DNA of 64,000 nt from Desulfurivibrionaceae bacterium. GTDB taxonomy: Bacteria > Desulfobacterota > Desulfobulbia > Desulfobulbales > VMSU01. Positions 36,745 to 46,384 of this stretch are shown here, piece by piece; the first letter of the stretch is position 1, and each line of letters opens with the position of its first letter. Below the pieces are notes generated by a model. That model saw only the letters and a list, made by a program, of their open reading frames with translations, made no database searches and was not told where the DNA came from. The stretch spans positions 62,001-126,000 of the forward strand of contig JAQYVV010000003.1 in the NCBI GenBank assembly GCA_030145275.1, read 5' to 3'. The translations under genes were made by a program, and so were the position numbers.

Positions 36745-39081
36745 ATGGGTATTAAAGAAAAAAAACCAGACACCCTCGTCTCAATCTCCGGTAAAGATAC
36801 GGAGATCTATAAAGAAGATGCCTCTGACCTCCTCCAAGGAAAATTACCCAGAGAATGGCAATGGGTTCCATGTTCCAACAACGCTCTTGTCGCCGCAAAA
36901 AATGCTTCATCTCCGGTCTATTATAAAGAATTTTTCCCAAGAAACAGATTTGAGGGAATCAAGGCATTCTTAAGAGGAAGCCGTTGTCAACGGGCACGAA
37001 AACAAACAGAAAATCTAGTTGATGCTGGTCTCTCCACTCCTGAAATTCTATGTTGGGGAAGAGGGAAATTAAATGAATTTATCATCTTTAAAGCTGATAA
37101 AGGTGAAGGTTTCTTCTCTTTTCTTCTAAAAAGATACTCTCCACCCCTCGCCACCGAAAAACTCCTGGAAAAACGTCAGCTTCTTCGTCAAGTCGGGGAA
37201 ATTATCGCTCTTTTACACAAAAAAGGGTTGATTCATGGAGATCTTCGCCCCAATAATATACTTGTTGCAAAGAGTGATGGTGGATTCAGGTTCTCCTTTT
37301 TGGACAATGAAAGAAACAAATATTTTACAATCCCACCCCTCTTATTAAGAAAAAAGAATCTGATTCAATTATCCATTATTACCAATCAACTCGTAACGAA
37401 AACCGATCTGATGCGTATTTTTCAGGCCTACCTTTCAACAGAAAAAAATTGGTCCGAACAAAAGCGACAACTGTTTATCAGAGACCTTTTTCGTAGAAGG
37501 CACAAACGATTCACCTTTATCTTGACCCGCCGAAAAAGGCATCAACGCGCTGAAAATATAAGAAAATTTGATAAAAGCCACTTTTCAGGAGAATGTTATC
37601 ATGGCAGTATACTCAGCCAAATGATAGCTACTGAAACCACCCCAAACGCTTGGTTTAACAAGCATGGAATCCTAATTAAGAAAGACAAAACAATAACTTC
37701 AAAAAAATACACTTATACTAACTCCCCCCCCCTCATCGGCAAACGCTTTCTGCCAAAAAATTGTCTCAATTTTCTCAAAACCATTTTTCGTGGAGAAAAA
37801 GCACACCATCTTTGGCAGATATCTCACATCCTTCTTGATTTGGGAATTCCCGTCCCTCAAGCTTCCGGTTATATAATTGCAGGCAGAAATCCATTTTGGC
37901 GCAATAATTTTTTCTTTTGCGCCTTCCTGGCCGACTCCAAAAACTTACATGCAATAGCAAGATCCAGGAGTGATTTTTCGGCCTGGTTGACAAAATATCA
38001 GCTCATTGAACGACTGGCTCAAAGCCTTGGCCAAATGCATAACTACGGATATAGACACGGAGACACAAAATGGGGCAATATCATGGTGAACGAATCCGAT
38101 GGGTCTTTCCATTGGATTGATCTCGATTCAGCAAACAGACAAAAGAGACGAAATAACCGCTGGTTCGACAAAGACGTGGCGCGTTTTGCCGTTGATATTA
38201 TTGAAAACAGAGTCGACGATACGTGGTTGAAGGTATTTATTAAAAACTATGCACGAACAAGATGCGTGCCCTCTGAACACATTGAAAAAAGAATACAGCC
38301 CTTTATAAAAAAAATTATCAAACGTCACCGAAAAAAACTCAAGGTAACTCAGGGAGCCTATCAAACCTGTCTCAAAAAACTGCAACAAAAATCAAACAGT
38401 ATACTAAGAAAAGCGCATCATCCTTTTTCTTCAGAGAATATTCTGGTCTTAGGGGATTCCCACGCGATTGTTTTCAAAAAATGGCAATTTATACTTGGCT
38501 TCCCCAAAAAACACTTCACCGTATGCACTGTGGGTGGCGCAACCGCCTCTGGCCTTGAAAATCCAAATTCTCGCTCACAGGCCTATAAAATATTTACAAA
38601 AATGCAACAATCCACCAACCATAAAACCCTCATTATCATGCTTGGTGAAGTTGACACCGGTTTTGTCATTTGGTATCGGGCTCAAAAATATGGTGTCGAA
38701 ATATCAGAGATGTTTAGCCAAACCGTGGAAAAATACTCATCATTTTTATCCGAGCTCTCGACAAAATCTAAAAAAATTATTGTCATCAGCACCCCTTTAC
38801 CTACTATCGAAGATACAGCTGAATGGGGTGAGGTGGCCAATCTACGTAAAGAAGTAAAAACCACAAAACAGGAACGGATTAAACTGACCCTCAAATTTAA
38901 TAAGGCGATCGAAAAATACTGTCTTAGCGCCGGTCTTATTTTCATTAATCTGGACAAAGAGTGTTTAACAGCTAATGGAGATTTAAGGGCCGATCTGAAA
39001 AACAAAAACATACGCGACCACCATTACGACCCAACCAACTACTCACGGTTATTAGTGAATCATCTCAGAGGAATTATCTAG
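36745..39081 (+). CDS. triple-domain protein: LPS-kinase domain, second kinase domain, SGNH domain
   Basis: 778 residues. Residues about 30-240 are a Kdo/WaaP-type kinase domain with catalytic loop HGDLRPNNIL (H164) and FSFLDNER for metal binding. Residues about 330-530 form a second kinase domain with its own loop HGDTKWGNIMV (H438) and FHWIDLDSANR. Both keep His-Gly-Asp and Asn, so both may be active. Residues about 565-778 are SGNH/GDSL-like: LVLGDSHA (S572), GGATASG (G597), LGEVDT and a late DHHYD. SGNH domains usually add or remove acyl or acetyl groups. No membrane segment or signal is seen, so the protein is cytoplasmic. It follows waaP after 111 bases; a role in decorating LPS core is likely, but the exact acceptors are unknown. 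Confidence 0.85.
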   Translation: MGIKEKKPDTLVSISGKDTEIYKEDASDLLQGKLPREWQWVPCSNNALVAAKNASSPVYYKEFFPRNRFEGIKAFLRGSRCQRARKQTENLVDAGLSTPEILCWGRGKLNEFIIFKADKGEGFFSFLLKRYSPPLATEKLLEKRQLLRQVGEIIALLHKKGLIHGDLRPNNILVAKSDGGFRFSFLDNERNKYFTIPPLLLRKKNLIQLSIITNQLVTKTDLMRIFQAYLSTEKNWSEQKRQLFIRDLFRRRHKRFTFILTRRKRHQRAENIRKFDKSHFSGECYHGSILSQMIATETTPNAWFNKHGILIKKDKTITSKKYTYTNSPPLIGKRFLPKNCLNFLKTIFRGEKAHHLWQISHILLDLGIPVPQASGYIIAGRNPFWRNNFFFCAFLADSKNLHAIARSRSDFSAWLTKYQLIERLAQSLGQMHNYGYRHGDTKWGNIMVNESDGSFHWIDLDSANRQKRRNNRWFDKDVARFAVDIIENRVDDTWLKVFIKNYARTRCVPSEHIEKRIQPFIKKIIKRHRKKLKVTQGAYQTCLKKLQQKSNSILRKAHHPFSSENILVLGDSHAIVFKKWQFILGFPKKHFTVCTVGGATASGLENPNSRSQAYKIFTKMQQSTNHKTLIIMLGEVDTGFVIWYRAQKYGVEISEMFSQTVEKYSSFLSELSTKSKKIIVISTPLPTIEDTAEWGEVANLRKEVKTTKQERIKLTLKFNKAIEKYCLSAGLIFINLDKECLTANGDLRADLKNKNIRDHHYDPTNYSRLLVNHLRGII

Positions 39082-39096
39082 AGGAACGTATTCTTC

Positions 39097-39789
39097 CTAC
39101 AAGGAATCGTTGATAATCTTGTTCAGCTCCCCAGTATCCCTTAAACGTTTTACCAATCCATGACCGCCGCTTCCAAAGGTATGCAACTCCACATTCCGCA
39201 GAGAACTTAATCGACTCGCATGAATTCTATCTAACCTATGATCATGACTATAAAAAATATTAATACTGCATTTTAATTTTTCTTGCCTAGCATGAATTAA
39301 TGGTCTCAAATCAAAATATTTTTTATCTGCTAATCTATATGTGTTTTGTATCTGTTTTCTCCATCTTCTGTCAAAATATCGGAACCTGTTCACCCTATCA
39401 ATAAATGTTTGCGGAGAAAAAGCATGGACGATATCCGCATCAAGCAATATCCCAAGTAAAATTGCGGCGTATCCGCCCATAGAGTTTCCAACTAAGATCA
39501 CTTTACTAGCTTTGGATTGTCGGATTTTCTCCTTTAAAAAATAAGCTATGCCGTCAATATCGTCAGCAAAGCCAGGCAACCCCCCATGGTACCAAACTTG
39601 GGCTAAATCCCTGAGGTAGATTCTATTTATATCAAATCCTTTGCTAAGATTAAAAAATTCAAACGGCGTGATTACCAACTTACCGGCAAATCCTCCAAAA
39701 GCGATTAACAGAGATCGATGATTGGAGGAAAGATCAATCGCGATTGGCGAATAAGGGTTTTCTATGTTTTTTGCAAAATCGTTCTTCAT
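39097..39789 (-). CDS. alpha/beta hydrolase-like protein
   Basis: A 230-residue protein with nucleophile elbow VGNSMGGYAAILLG, a preceding strand LLIAFGGFAG, and a late SGGHGLVKRL that could hold the catalytic His. Relatives in polysaccharide clusters are often annotated as esterases or accessory proteins. It is the last gene of the minus-strand series and converges on the triple-domain gene with 15 bases between. Substrate unknown. Confidence 0.75.
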   Translation of the reverse strand: MKNDFAKNIENPYSPIAIDLSSNHRSLLIAFGGFAGKLVITPFEFFNLSKGFDINRIYLRDLAQVWYHGGLPGFADDIDGIAYFLKEKIRQSKASKVILVGNSMGGYAAILLGILLDADIVHAFSPQTFIDRVNRFRYFDRRWRKQIQNTYRLADKKYFDLRPLIHARQEKLKCSINIFYSHDHRLDRIHASRLSSLRNVELHTFGSGGHGLVKRLRDTGELNKIINDSL

Positions 39790-39798
39790 TCGGCAGGA

Positions 39799-41397
39799 TC
39801 AATAATCTGAATTTATTTGAAAAAGAATCAGTACACCCATCCAAGGGTCCTGCCATGACATTATCTCTTTATATTTGACAACCTTACTGCTTCTAATACT
39901 TTCAAGAGATTGAGTTGACCAGTTTTTTTCATCCCAAATCAAATAGTTTTCGCCATTATTTATCCTTTTTGAAACATTGCTGAAAGATTGCGGGTTCACC
40001 CGAGCATTGAGTTGCTCAACGCATGTGGCCTCTACAACAGTCAAATTGCTAAAAAAATTGATCATTTGCAAGTTGCTTTCTTCAATGGCACCCACGACCT
40101 TCACATTTTGGTTCATTTCCTTTCCTGCTGCTATTGTCTCGCCAATTTCTTGGAAAACCTTTCTCTTCACCTTATTTTCAGACATATTTTTCGGTAAAGC
40201 AATGGCAAAAATTAATATCCCGGCAAACAGAATAAGATAAAGTTTTCTGATATGAAATTTTTCAGCAAGATATGAAGACAGGTTCTCCAGTCCCAAGCCC
40301 ACCAGAAAAAAGGCCGGGAACAGAAAAATTGCAACAAACCTTTTTCTCATCACCCAATGCCCCTGCACATGCAAATACAACAGCAAAAAAGACAAGCCAG
40401 ATAGTAAAAGGAGATAACATAACCTTCTATTCTCTTTTGCTCGCTGAACAACCCCCTTAAATCCAAAAATAAAAATTAGGAAAAAAGGCTCAAAGAAGGT
40501 TTTAATAATTTCGACAAGAACAACGCCAAGACCCAACCACCACAACAAATTGCTGACCTTTGGAAAGAAAAACTTTCCCCAGAACTGCGATTGCTGGGAG
40601 CCAATTTCACTTAAACCATGGCGAACCTGTTCATATTTTTGCACAGTTGAAACAATTTTATCCAAAAATGAGCGAGGATAAAGCCATTGAGAAAAATCAA
40701 CCCCCAATAATGACATGGAGCTAAGGGCCAGTGCGACAATAACCAATAACGGAAAAAGAAAGATAATTATTTTTTTACATTTTTTTTCCTGGCTGAAAAG
40801 CAGCATAAAAAGCAGGGTTCCAGGGACAAAAATTATCGCCTCAACACGAACCAGGCTGGCAATACAAAATGATATGCAGGAAAGAGAAAGAAAATAATCG
40901 TATTTTTTCAAATCTGCCAAAGTGAAAAGATACATCCCCAGAGTTATAAAAAACCAACCAGCAGGTCCCCTAATAACTTCGCTGCTCATTTGAACAAAAA
41001 CGGGGTTTACGGCAAAAACAAGAAGAGTGCATGAGGCAATTGGAACTGAGACAAACTGTCTAAGCAGTAGATAGAGAGGAAACATAGCCGCAGTTCCAAA
41101 AAATAAGGAAACAGCCTTGGCGGCAACTAACCAATCTCCGGTAAACAGATAACTAAAAGAGATAAAAATTGGTAAAATATTTAAATAGGGATAACATTCT
41201 GTAAGAGATCCATACAATCCAGAATAAAACGTCTTGGCCTGATGGATGTATAGCATGCCATCCGGATTAATCGCATAGGAATGATGAAAAGAGTACAAAC
41301 GCAAACTAAAACCGATAAAGATTATTACCAGTGGCCATAAATAATTATCTTTAAATAAGGAATACATTCTTGTGGAGTCATTTTTAAAAATAATCAT
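39799..41397 (-). CDS. GT39/ArnT-like membrane glycosyltransferase
   Basis: A 532-residue integral membrane protein with about 11-12 hydrophobic helices. The first periplasmic loop has the acidic motif INPDGMLYIHQAKTFYSGLYG expected of GT-C transferases that use polyprenyl-phosphate sugars. The C-terminal 130 residues form a soluble periplasmic domain. It could attach a sugar to LPS or protein in the periplasm. It lies between a sulfotransferase and an alpha/beta hydrolase, in line with surface-glycan modification. Acceptor unknown. Confidence 0.8.
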   Translation of the reverse strand: MIIFKNDSTRMYSLFKDNYLWPLVIIFIGFSLRLYSFHHSYAINPDGMLYIHQAKTFYSGLYGSLTECYPYLNILPIFISFSYLFTGDWLVAAKAVSLFFGTAAMFPLYLLLRQFVSVPIASCTLLVFAVNPVFVQMSSEVIRGPAGWFFITLGMYLFTLADLKKYDYFLSLSCISFCIASLVRVEAIIFVPGTLLFMLLFSQEKKCKKIIIFLFPLLVIVALALSSMSLLGVDFSQWLYPRSFLDKIVSTVQKYEQVRHGLSEIGSQQSQFWGKFFFPKVSNLLWWLGLGVVLVEIIKTFFEPFFLIFIFGFKGVVQRAKENRRLCYLLLLSGLSFLLLYLHVQGHWVMRKRFVAIFLFPAFFLVGLGLENLSSYLAEKFHIRKLYLILFAGILIFAIALPKNMSENKVKRKVFQEIGETIAAGKEMNQNVKVVGAIEESNLQMINFFSNLTVVEATCVEQLNARVNPQSFSNVSKRINNGENYLIWDEKNWSTQSLESIRSSKVVKYKEIMSWQDPWMGVLILFQINSDY

Positions 41398-41518
41398 ATA
41401 GTCTTGGTTTCAAAACCAACAGGAAATTAAAATCAATGCCACATAATAACAAAATTTCTATCGATTCACTCTTATCAGTATCCCTTACCACATGCACGAC
41501 ACAGAGAGATTGTTTGAA

Positions 41519-42295
41519 TTAACGACAGTATTTTAAGATGATATATTTTAAAATCTTAAAGCCGTTTCTAATTTTCGATTCAGCAACTTTTAGTATTTTT
41601 GCATGATCGGGGTATCGGCACTTACCTTTCTCCGCGACAACAGCATTTATTTGTTGAACCCATTCGTTGTCTGACTCATAACCAAGCATAATTAAAATAT
41701 CTGCCATTTGTTGAGGGTGGTAGCCATATTCATGTTTAATTCGTGGAAGATGATTTTTCCATGTGGATATTCTATCTTCGGAAATTTTTCTAACTCCACC
41801 CATAGCTGCTGTCGCATCAGATGATGGCTTGGCGAACCTGTGATATTCTGAAAAACAGCTTTTTTTTTCCAGAAACGGAAAACTCGTTTGGATGTCACCT
41901 TGAACATGATCTGGATCAGAAACCAAATCTTCATAACGAATCTGCAAAAATCGATGATGTTGAATCAGGTGTAGAGCCTTCTGATTACATTCGTTCCATA
42001 CGCGAAAATTGCAAAAGTACATCGCGGGGAAATTTCTGTGTATGCTGGTGATCACGGAGCGGGGATCACGTATCATGTTTATGACATAAAGATTGGCGTC
42101 CGCATGAATTAAGGGCTTGACCCACCTTATATCAGAGGGCTGTTTACTAAAAAAAATTTCAGGATGGCCCTCTGGTTTCTCGAAAATACTCATCTCGTGT
42201 TCGCAATAGCCGTCATTTTGAAAACAAGTCCGTAGCATTTCCATCATGAGCGTTGTGCCACTGCGCGGGCACCCTGTTATATGAACTCTTTTCAT
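41519..42295 (-). CDS. sulfotransferase-like protein
   Basis: A 258-residue protein opening with the 5'-phosphosulfate loop ITGCPRSGTTLMMEML (residues 7-22) and carrying a 3'-phosphate motif NMIRDPRSVITSIH near the middle, the two PAPS contacts of the sulfotransferase fold. Its place between an LPS kinase and a GT39 transferase suggests sulfation of a core sugar or glycan, which would need PAPS supply from elsewhere in the genome. Some members of this fold are not sulfotransferases, so the activity is inferred. Confidence 0.82.
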   Translation of the reverse strand: MKRVHITGCPRSGTTLMMEMLRTCFQNDGYCEHEMSIFEKPEGHPEIFFSKQPSDIRWVKPLIHADANLYVINMIRDPRSVITSIHRNFPAMYFCNFRVWNECNQKALHLIQHHRFLQIRYEDLVSDPDHVQGDIQTSFPFLEKKSCFSEYHRFAKPSSDATAAMGGVRKISEDRISTWKNHLPRIKHEYGYHPQQMADILIMLGYESDNEWVQQINAVVAEKGKCRYPDHAKILKVAESKIRNGFKILKYIILKYCR

Positions 42296-42359
42296 GAAAA
42301 TTTTCCCACCAAGGACATTTCTACCGCAACCATATTACCAGACACCCCCTTCAAAAGAC

Positions 42360-43220
42360 TTATTTTGCTCGGAGCGTTGCGGCAACACCAAATTTTTTAA
42401 ATTTTTTATGCCGACCTCGTCGAGCAGCAACAACCAATACTCTACGCAACAGCCGTTTTTTACAACGCTGCCCCCCCATCAAATGACAATAGCTTAGGTA
42501 GAATCGAAGCCTTTGTCTAAAACTGACCTGGGGCCATGGTGCCGTCAGGTGCAAAGCAGCCAAATCATTAGCCTGTTTCCAGCCAATATGCATTCGTGAC
42601 CAAGGCCATTTGCCTTTAATCTTCGTCCTCTCAAGATCGATGGGAATAGCCTTAAATTTATCCGGCCCCTTTTCCAGGAAAACATGCCAGGAGAAAAGAT
42701 CCACATGGGCAAGACCATTGGCGTGCATTTTGGCAAGCATTGAGGCCAGCGCTTTTGAAATTTCCCCGAGAAAATCCGGACCGCTTCCTTCCACAGCTAA
42801 CCACTCCTGTAGGGAACGATACCCCCGCAACTCTTCGACGAGGAGAAAACTATCGCCCCCCCCCCTAACAGGGTGCCACCCCCAAGCAACGGGTTCGAGA
42901 ACATCAAATCCAACTCGAGCATAATGCATCAGATTTGTCAATTCAACCTGAATCAAGGGAACTTTTTTGTACAGAGTACGCAAGTCCTTTTTAAAATAGT
43001 TTTTATGAATTTTAAGATAAAAAACACGCCCTTCTTCACCCAGAACCAGACGGTAGACCACACTTCTTCGGTTTCTGTCCATTACTTCGCCGGTGAGCCT
43101 AAAAAAACTGTCGAACGAGTTGAGCTTAAGTCCTCTTAAAAAATCCTGCCAGCCATGAAAAACCCAGAGATCTTCGGCCAATTGCTCCAAGTTATATCTG
43201 GTACCGGAAGTATCAATCAT
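42360..43220 (-). CDS. LPS kinase, Kdo/WaaP family
   Basis: A 286-residue kinase with GRVFYLKIHKNYFKKDLR (Lys of the ATP site), LLVEELRGYRSL hinge, and the catalytic loop AHVDLFSWHVFLE where the usual His-Arg-Asp is His-Val-Asp. AIPIDLERT is the metal-binding strand. Its ATG overlaps the msbA stop by four bases, so it is translationally coupled to the exporter. The tail is strongly basic (KKRLLRRVLVVAARRGRHKK), which may bring it to the membrane. The target within the LPS core is not known. Confidence 0.85.
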   Translation of the reverse strand: MIDTSGTRYNLEQLAEDLWVFHGWQDFLRGLKLNSFDSFFRLTGEVMDRNRRSVVYRLVLGEEGRVFYLKIHKNYFKKDLRTLYKKVPLIQVELTNLMHYARVGFDVLEPVAWGWHPVRGGGDSFLLVEELRGYRSLQEWLAVEGSGPDFLGEISKALASMLAKMHANGLAHVDLFSWHVFLEKGPDKFKAIPIDLERTKIKGKWPWSRMHIGWKQANDLAALHLTAPWPQVSFRQRLRFYLSYCHLMGGQRCKKRLLRRVLVVAARRGRHKKFKKFGVAATLRAK

Positions 43221-44971
43221 CCTGCATCCTTTGAAGAACTGGCATTAAAAGAAAGGTATAACTCCTGGTATACAGAAGAGCGCTGCATCAATGTCTCATG
43301 GTTGCCCTGAGCTATTATCTTGCCATGTTCCAAAACAATTATTTTGTCAGCATTGCGAATTGTTGAAAGCCTGTGGGCAACAACTATGGTTGTTTTATTC
43401 TTCATCAGTTTTTCAAGTGACTTTTGAACCAGTGTTTCAGAGACACTATCCAGGGCAGAAGTAGCTTCATCAAGAATAAGTACGGGTGGGTTTTTCAAAA
43501 TGGCCCGCGCCATGGCGATCCGCTGCCGCTGCCCACCAGACAGATTCAGACCTCGCTCACCGAGTAAAGTGTTATAACCGTCGGGAAGTTCATTTATAAA
43601 TTCGTCGGCATAGGCAAGTTGAGCTGCTTTTTTAATCAGATCATCTTCCGCATCAGGTGTGCCGAAAGCGATGTTATTGCGCACTGTATCGTTAAAAAGA
43701 ATAACATCCTGACTGACTAAACCAAAAAGTTGGCGCAAATCTGTGAGGCGCACATTTTTTATATCAATACCATCTATTTCCACTGTACCCACACTGGGAT
43801 CATAAAAACGTGGCAGCAGGTCAATTAACGTTGTTTTCCCAGCACCACTTGGGCCGACAATAGCTACGGCCTCTCCTTTTTTAATTTTGAAATCGATATT
43901 TTCCAAGACAAGATCCTGTGAATCAGCGTAGCTATGGCTAATACCGTTATAGTGTATCTCTTTCTTAAAATCGATCAATCGCTCACTGCCACCTTTCTCC
44001 TCTTCAATCGATTCCAGCCACCAAAGGCGATCCATGGCGGCACGGATTTCTTGAAAAACCGCATATGATTTACCCACCTCTTTTATCGGGTTGAATATCA
44101 TTACAACAGCCCCTAAAGAAGAAAAAAGATCGCCACTGGTTATAATACCCTTTACGACCAGGCTACCGCCATACCAGATAACGAGAGCAACACCAATTCC
44201 TGTAGACGCATCGACAAACAGTTTTGCGGCCTCTTTATGACGGACAATTTTAACCTCCTGTCTATAAAATGAATTACTCATGTGGTTGAAGCGGTCAGCC
44301 AAGCCACTCTCGTTGCCAAAAACCTTTATCACTTTAGAACCAGTGGCTGCCTCATTGATAAAATGGGTCAAGGTGGCCACTTTTTCCTGGGCCTTATAGC
44401 GTTTATCTTTAACCTTTTTTCCAAGCCGATGCGCACTGGCGATAATCCCAGGCAAGACAACTAATGCCAGCAGGGTGATATCCCAACGCCGGTAAAAGGC
44501 AACAGCAAGCAGCACAACGATAGTAGGAAAATCTTTAAAGATAGTTAACAGTGTATCAGATACAAGAGCACGCAGGACCGCAGTATCATTCAAAAGTCGG
44601 GAAATAACCTTGCCTGAAGCCTCTTTGCCAAGTGCTGAAACCGGGATATGGAGAAGACGATTATATAGGCGTATTCGGGTGTCGCGAACAAGTTTAATAC
44701 CAGCTGAACGCATGAGGTAATTGAATATCATCTGAAAAACGCCTCTGATAATATAAAGTCCCATGACCACCAAAGGGAGCCAGACAAGCATACCGTAATT
44801 TTTATCAACAAAAATAGAGTCAATTACAGGCTTAACAAGCCAGGCAATCATGCCTGTGGCACCAGAGGCTAAAAGACTGAAAACAAGAGCCCCTAGCACC
44901 CGTTTGACATATGGCCGAATGAGGTTTAAAATTCTTTTATCAGAAAACTGGGCAAATATTGATTTTCCCAC
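43217..44971 (-). CDS. msbA: lipid A export ABC transporter
   Basis: A 584-residue half-transporter that flips lipid A-core across the inner membrane. Six transmembrane helices fill residues 1-310. The nucleotide-binding domain has Walker A (GPSGAGKTT), Q-loop, signature LSGGQRQRIAMARAIL, Walker B (VLILDEATSALD) and switch His (VVAHRLST). The start is GTG with AGGAG upstream. It leads the minus-strand modification series, followed without gap by an LPS kinase. Confidence 0.93.
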   Translation of the reverse strand: MGKSIFAQFSDKRILNLIRPYVKRVLGALVFSLLASGATGMIAWLVKPVIDSIFVDKNYGMLVWLPLVVMGLYIIRGVFQMIFNYLMRSAGIKLVRDTRIRLYNRLLHIPVSALGKEASGKVISRLLNDTAVLRALVSDTLLTIFKDFPTIVVLLAVAFYRRWDITLLALVVLPGIIASAHRLGKKVKDKRYKAQEKVATLTHFINEAATGSKVIKVFGNESGLADRFNHMSNSFYRQEVKIVRHKEAAKLFVDASTGIGVALVIWYGGSLVVKGIITSGDLFSSLGAVVMIFNPIKEVGKSYAVFQEIRAAMDRLWWLESIEEEKGGSERLIDFKKEIHYNGISHSYADSQDLVLENIDFKIKKGEAVAIVGPSGAGKTTLIDLLPRFYDPSVGTVEIDGIDIKNVRLTDLRQLFGLVSQDVILFNDTVRNNIAFGTPDAEDDLIKKAAQLAYADEFINELPDGYNTLLGERGLNLSGGQRQRIAMARAILKNPPVLILDEATSALDSVSETLVQKSLEKLMKNKTTIVVAHRLSTIRNADKIIVLEHGKIIAQGNHETLMQRSSVYQELYLSFNASSSKDAG

Positions 44972-45151
44972 GAAAAAAACTCCTGTTTAGAACGATTATG
45001 GTAAATTAAGCTAATCCCGGTCGAGCAGATAACCAACCCCGCCGTGTTAAACAACTCAGGTTAATCATCTTGGGATCAAGTTACAGGATATTGTCGGTTA
45101 TCCTGAAGTTTAGAGTTTCATAACTCTTTATGTCATCATGATGGGCGATTT
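44972..45151. other. spacer with small hairpin
   Basis: A 180-base gap between msbA and the methyltransferase gene. It holds a short stem CAGGATA/TATCCTG (45084-45105) without a T-run, and otherwise nothing I can identify. Confidence 0.35.
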
Positions 45152-46138
45152 TCAACGCCCAATCTTTCCAGAAACAACGCTATCTATTATCTCTTTATCA
45201 TTGCTGAATTTTCTGATCGCAATCTGTTCAGTAATGGCCATAAAAGCCTTCAGCAAAATTTTATTGTAGGGAATGGTACTTGTGAAATGACGTAAACTTG
45301 TGTGTTTGTAGATCTTTTCCTTTATCTTTAATGCGTTACCACCAAGATCAATATTACTATTTGACCTTCCATCTGTTTTTTGAAATATAACGGAGATGTT
45401 TCCGCAGAGAGGGGCAATATTTTTTCTAACTGTTTTAAAGCCTGCCCTCTCACCAAGCGCAACAAGTGTTTCAGGATTAAACGTATAAATATGTGCTTTA
45501 TGATATCTGTTCTTGAAATTATGTTTCAGATCTTCAGCATTGGGAACATCAACAATTAAATATCCTTTTTCTTTAAGAATTTCCCAAATATTTTTCAATT
45601 CCGCTAGAGGGTCTGTCAGGTGCTCAAGCACATGATTTAGTGTGACAATATGAATAGATTCTTTTTCATTAACCTCTTGAGCAAAGCCTGTTTGCACTGG
45701 AATTTTAAGTTCTTCCCTGGCATATCGTGCATGATTTTCATCAGGCTCAATACCTTTGGCGTCAACACCAATACTCCGCAGACTATAGACAAAAACCCCA
45801 TTACCGGCTCCAATATCCAAAAGCCTATCTTCTTTCTTTAAGAGATCTTTGAAGAAGTTATATCTTTTCATCGCCTCTTTGGCATCTCGATAAACATGTT
45901 TCTTCTTTGGTTTTGTTATTCCTTTGTACTCTTTCCTATAGTTTGTAGAGTAAAATTCTTTAATTTTTTCGTCTCTAGGTCTTGGGTCACTCCATATCAA
46001 ACCACATTTTTTACATATAATAGTTCTGAGATAATCGCCATTTCGGTCTTTCAGAGAAATGATCTCAACTGAGGTAGAATCGCAAAGGTTACAGGGAATA
46101 GAGCACATTGTTGTATTCTCTTGTGTTCTGGTGGTCAT
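45152..46138 (-). CDS. class I SAM-dependent methyltransferase with N-terminal zinc-binding segment
   Basis: About 328 residues. The N-terminus has two Cys pairs (CNLC and CKKCGL) as in methyltransferases of the sugar C-methyltransferase type. The SAM fold follows with DRLLDIGAGNGVFVYSLR, VDAKGIEPDE, and HVLEHLTDPLAELKNIWE. The ATG at 46138 is chosen since AGGAA lies upstream; the longer TTG-initiated form is possible. It lies within the LPS island and is probably a glycan methyltransferase. Acceptor unknown. Confidence 0.8.
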   Translation of the reverse strand: MTTRTQENTTMCSIPCNLCDSTSVEIISLKDRNGDYLRTIICKKCGLIWSDPRPRDEKIKEFYSTNYRKEYKGITKPKKKHVYRDAKEAMKRYNFFKDLLKKEDRLLDIGAGNGVFVYSLRSIGVDAKGIEPDENHARYAREELKIPVQTGFAQEVNEKESIHIVTLNHVLEHLTDPLAELKNIWEILKEKGYLIVDVPNAEDLKHNFKNRYHKAHIYTFNPETLVALGERAGFKTVRKNIAPLCGNISVIFQKTDGRSNSNIDLGGNALKIKEKIYKHTSLRHFTSTIPYNKILLKAFMAITEQIAIRKFSNDKEIIDSVVSGKIGR

Positions 46139-46313
46139 GATCGGTGCCGTTCCTATTTGGTAACTCAACAAGCATTAGTTTAGCATTATGGTTGTTGAGT
46201 TTATTGTTGTAATTAAATCGTATAAAAGCAAAACATTACACTAATAATATAGAAATTTTAATAATGAATACATCTCAACTTAGACATTTGGCTTCTATCA
46301 AATAGCTTATAAT

Positions 46314-46353
46314 GTAAAAACTCATCACTTTTTACAAAATGATGAGTTTTTAC
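46314..46353. terminator. strong hairpin after the heptosyltransferase gene
   Basis: A 14-base perfect stem (GTAAAAACTCATCA with TGATGAGTTTTTAC) and a 12-base loop, with an A-run on the plus-strand right side. It lies 31 bases after the end of the heptosyltransferase gene on the minus strand. It is a probable terminator, although the T-run on the minus strand lies before, not after, the stem. Confidence 0.6.
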
Positions 46354-46384
46354 AAAAAAAAATCGTCCCCCTAGCTATTGCTTT

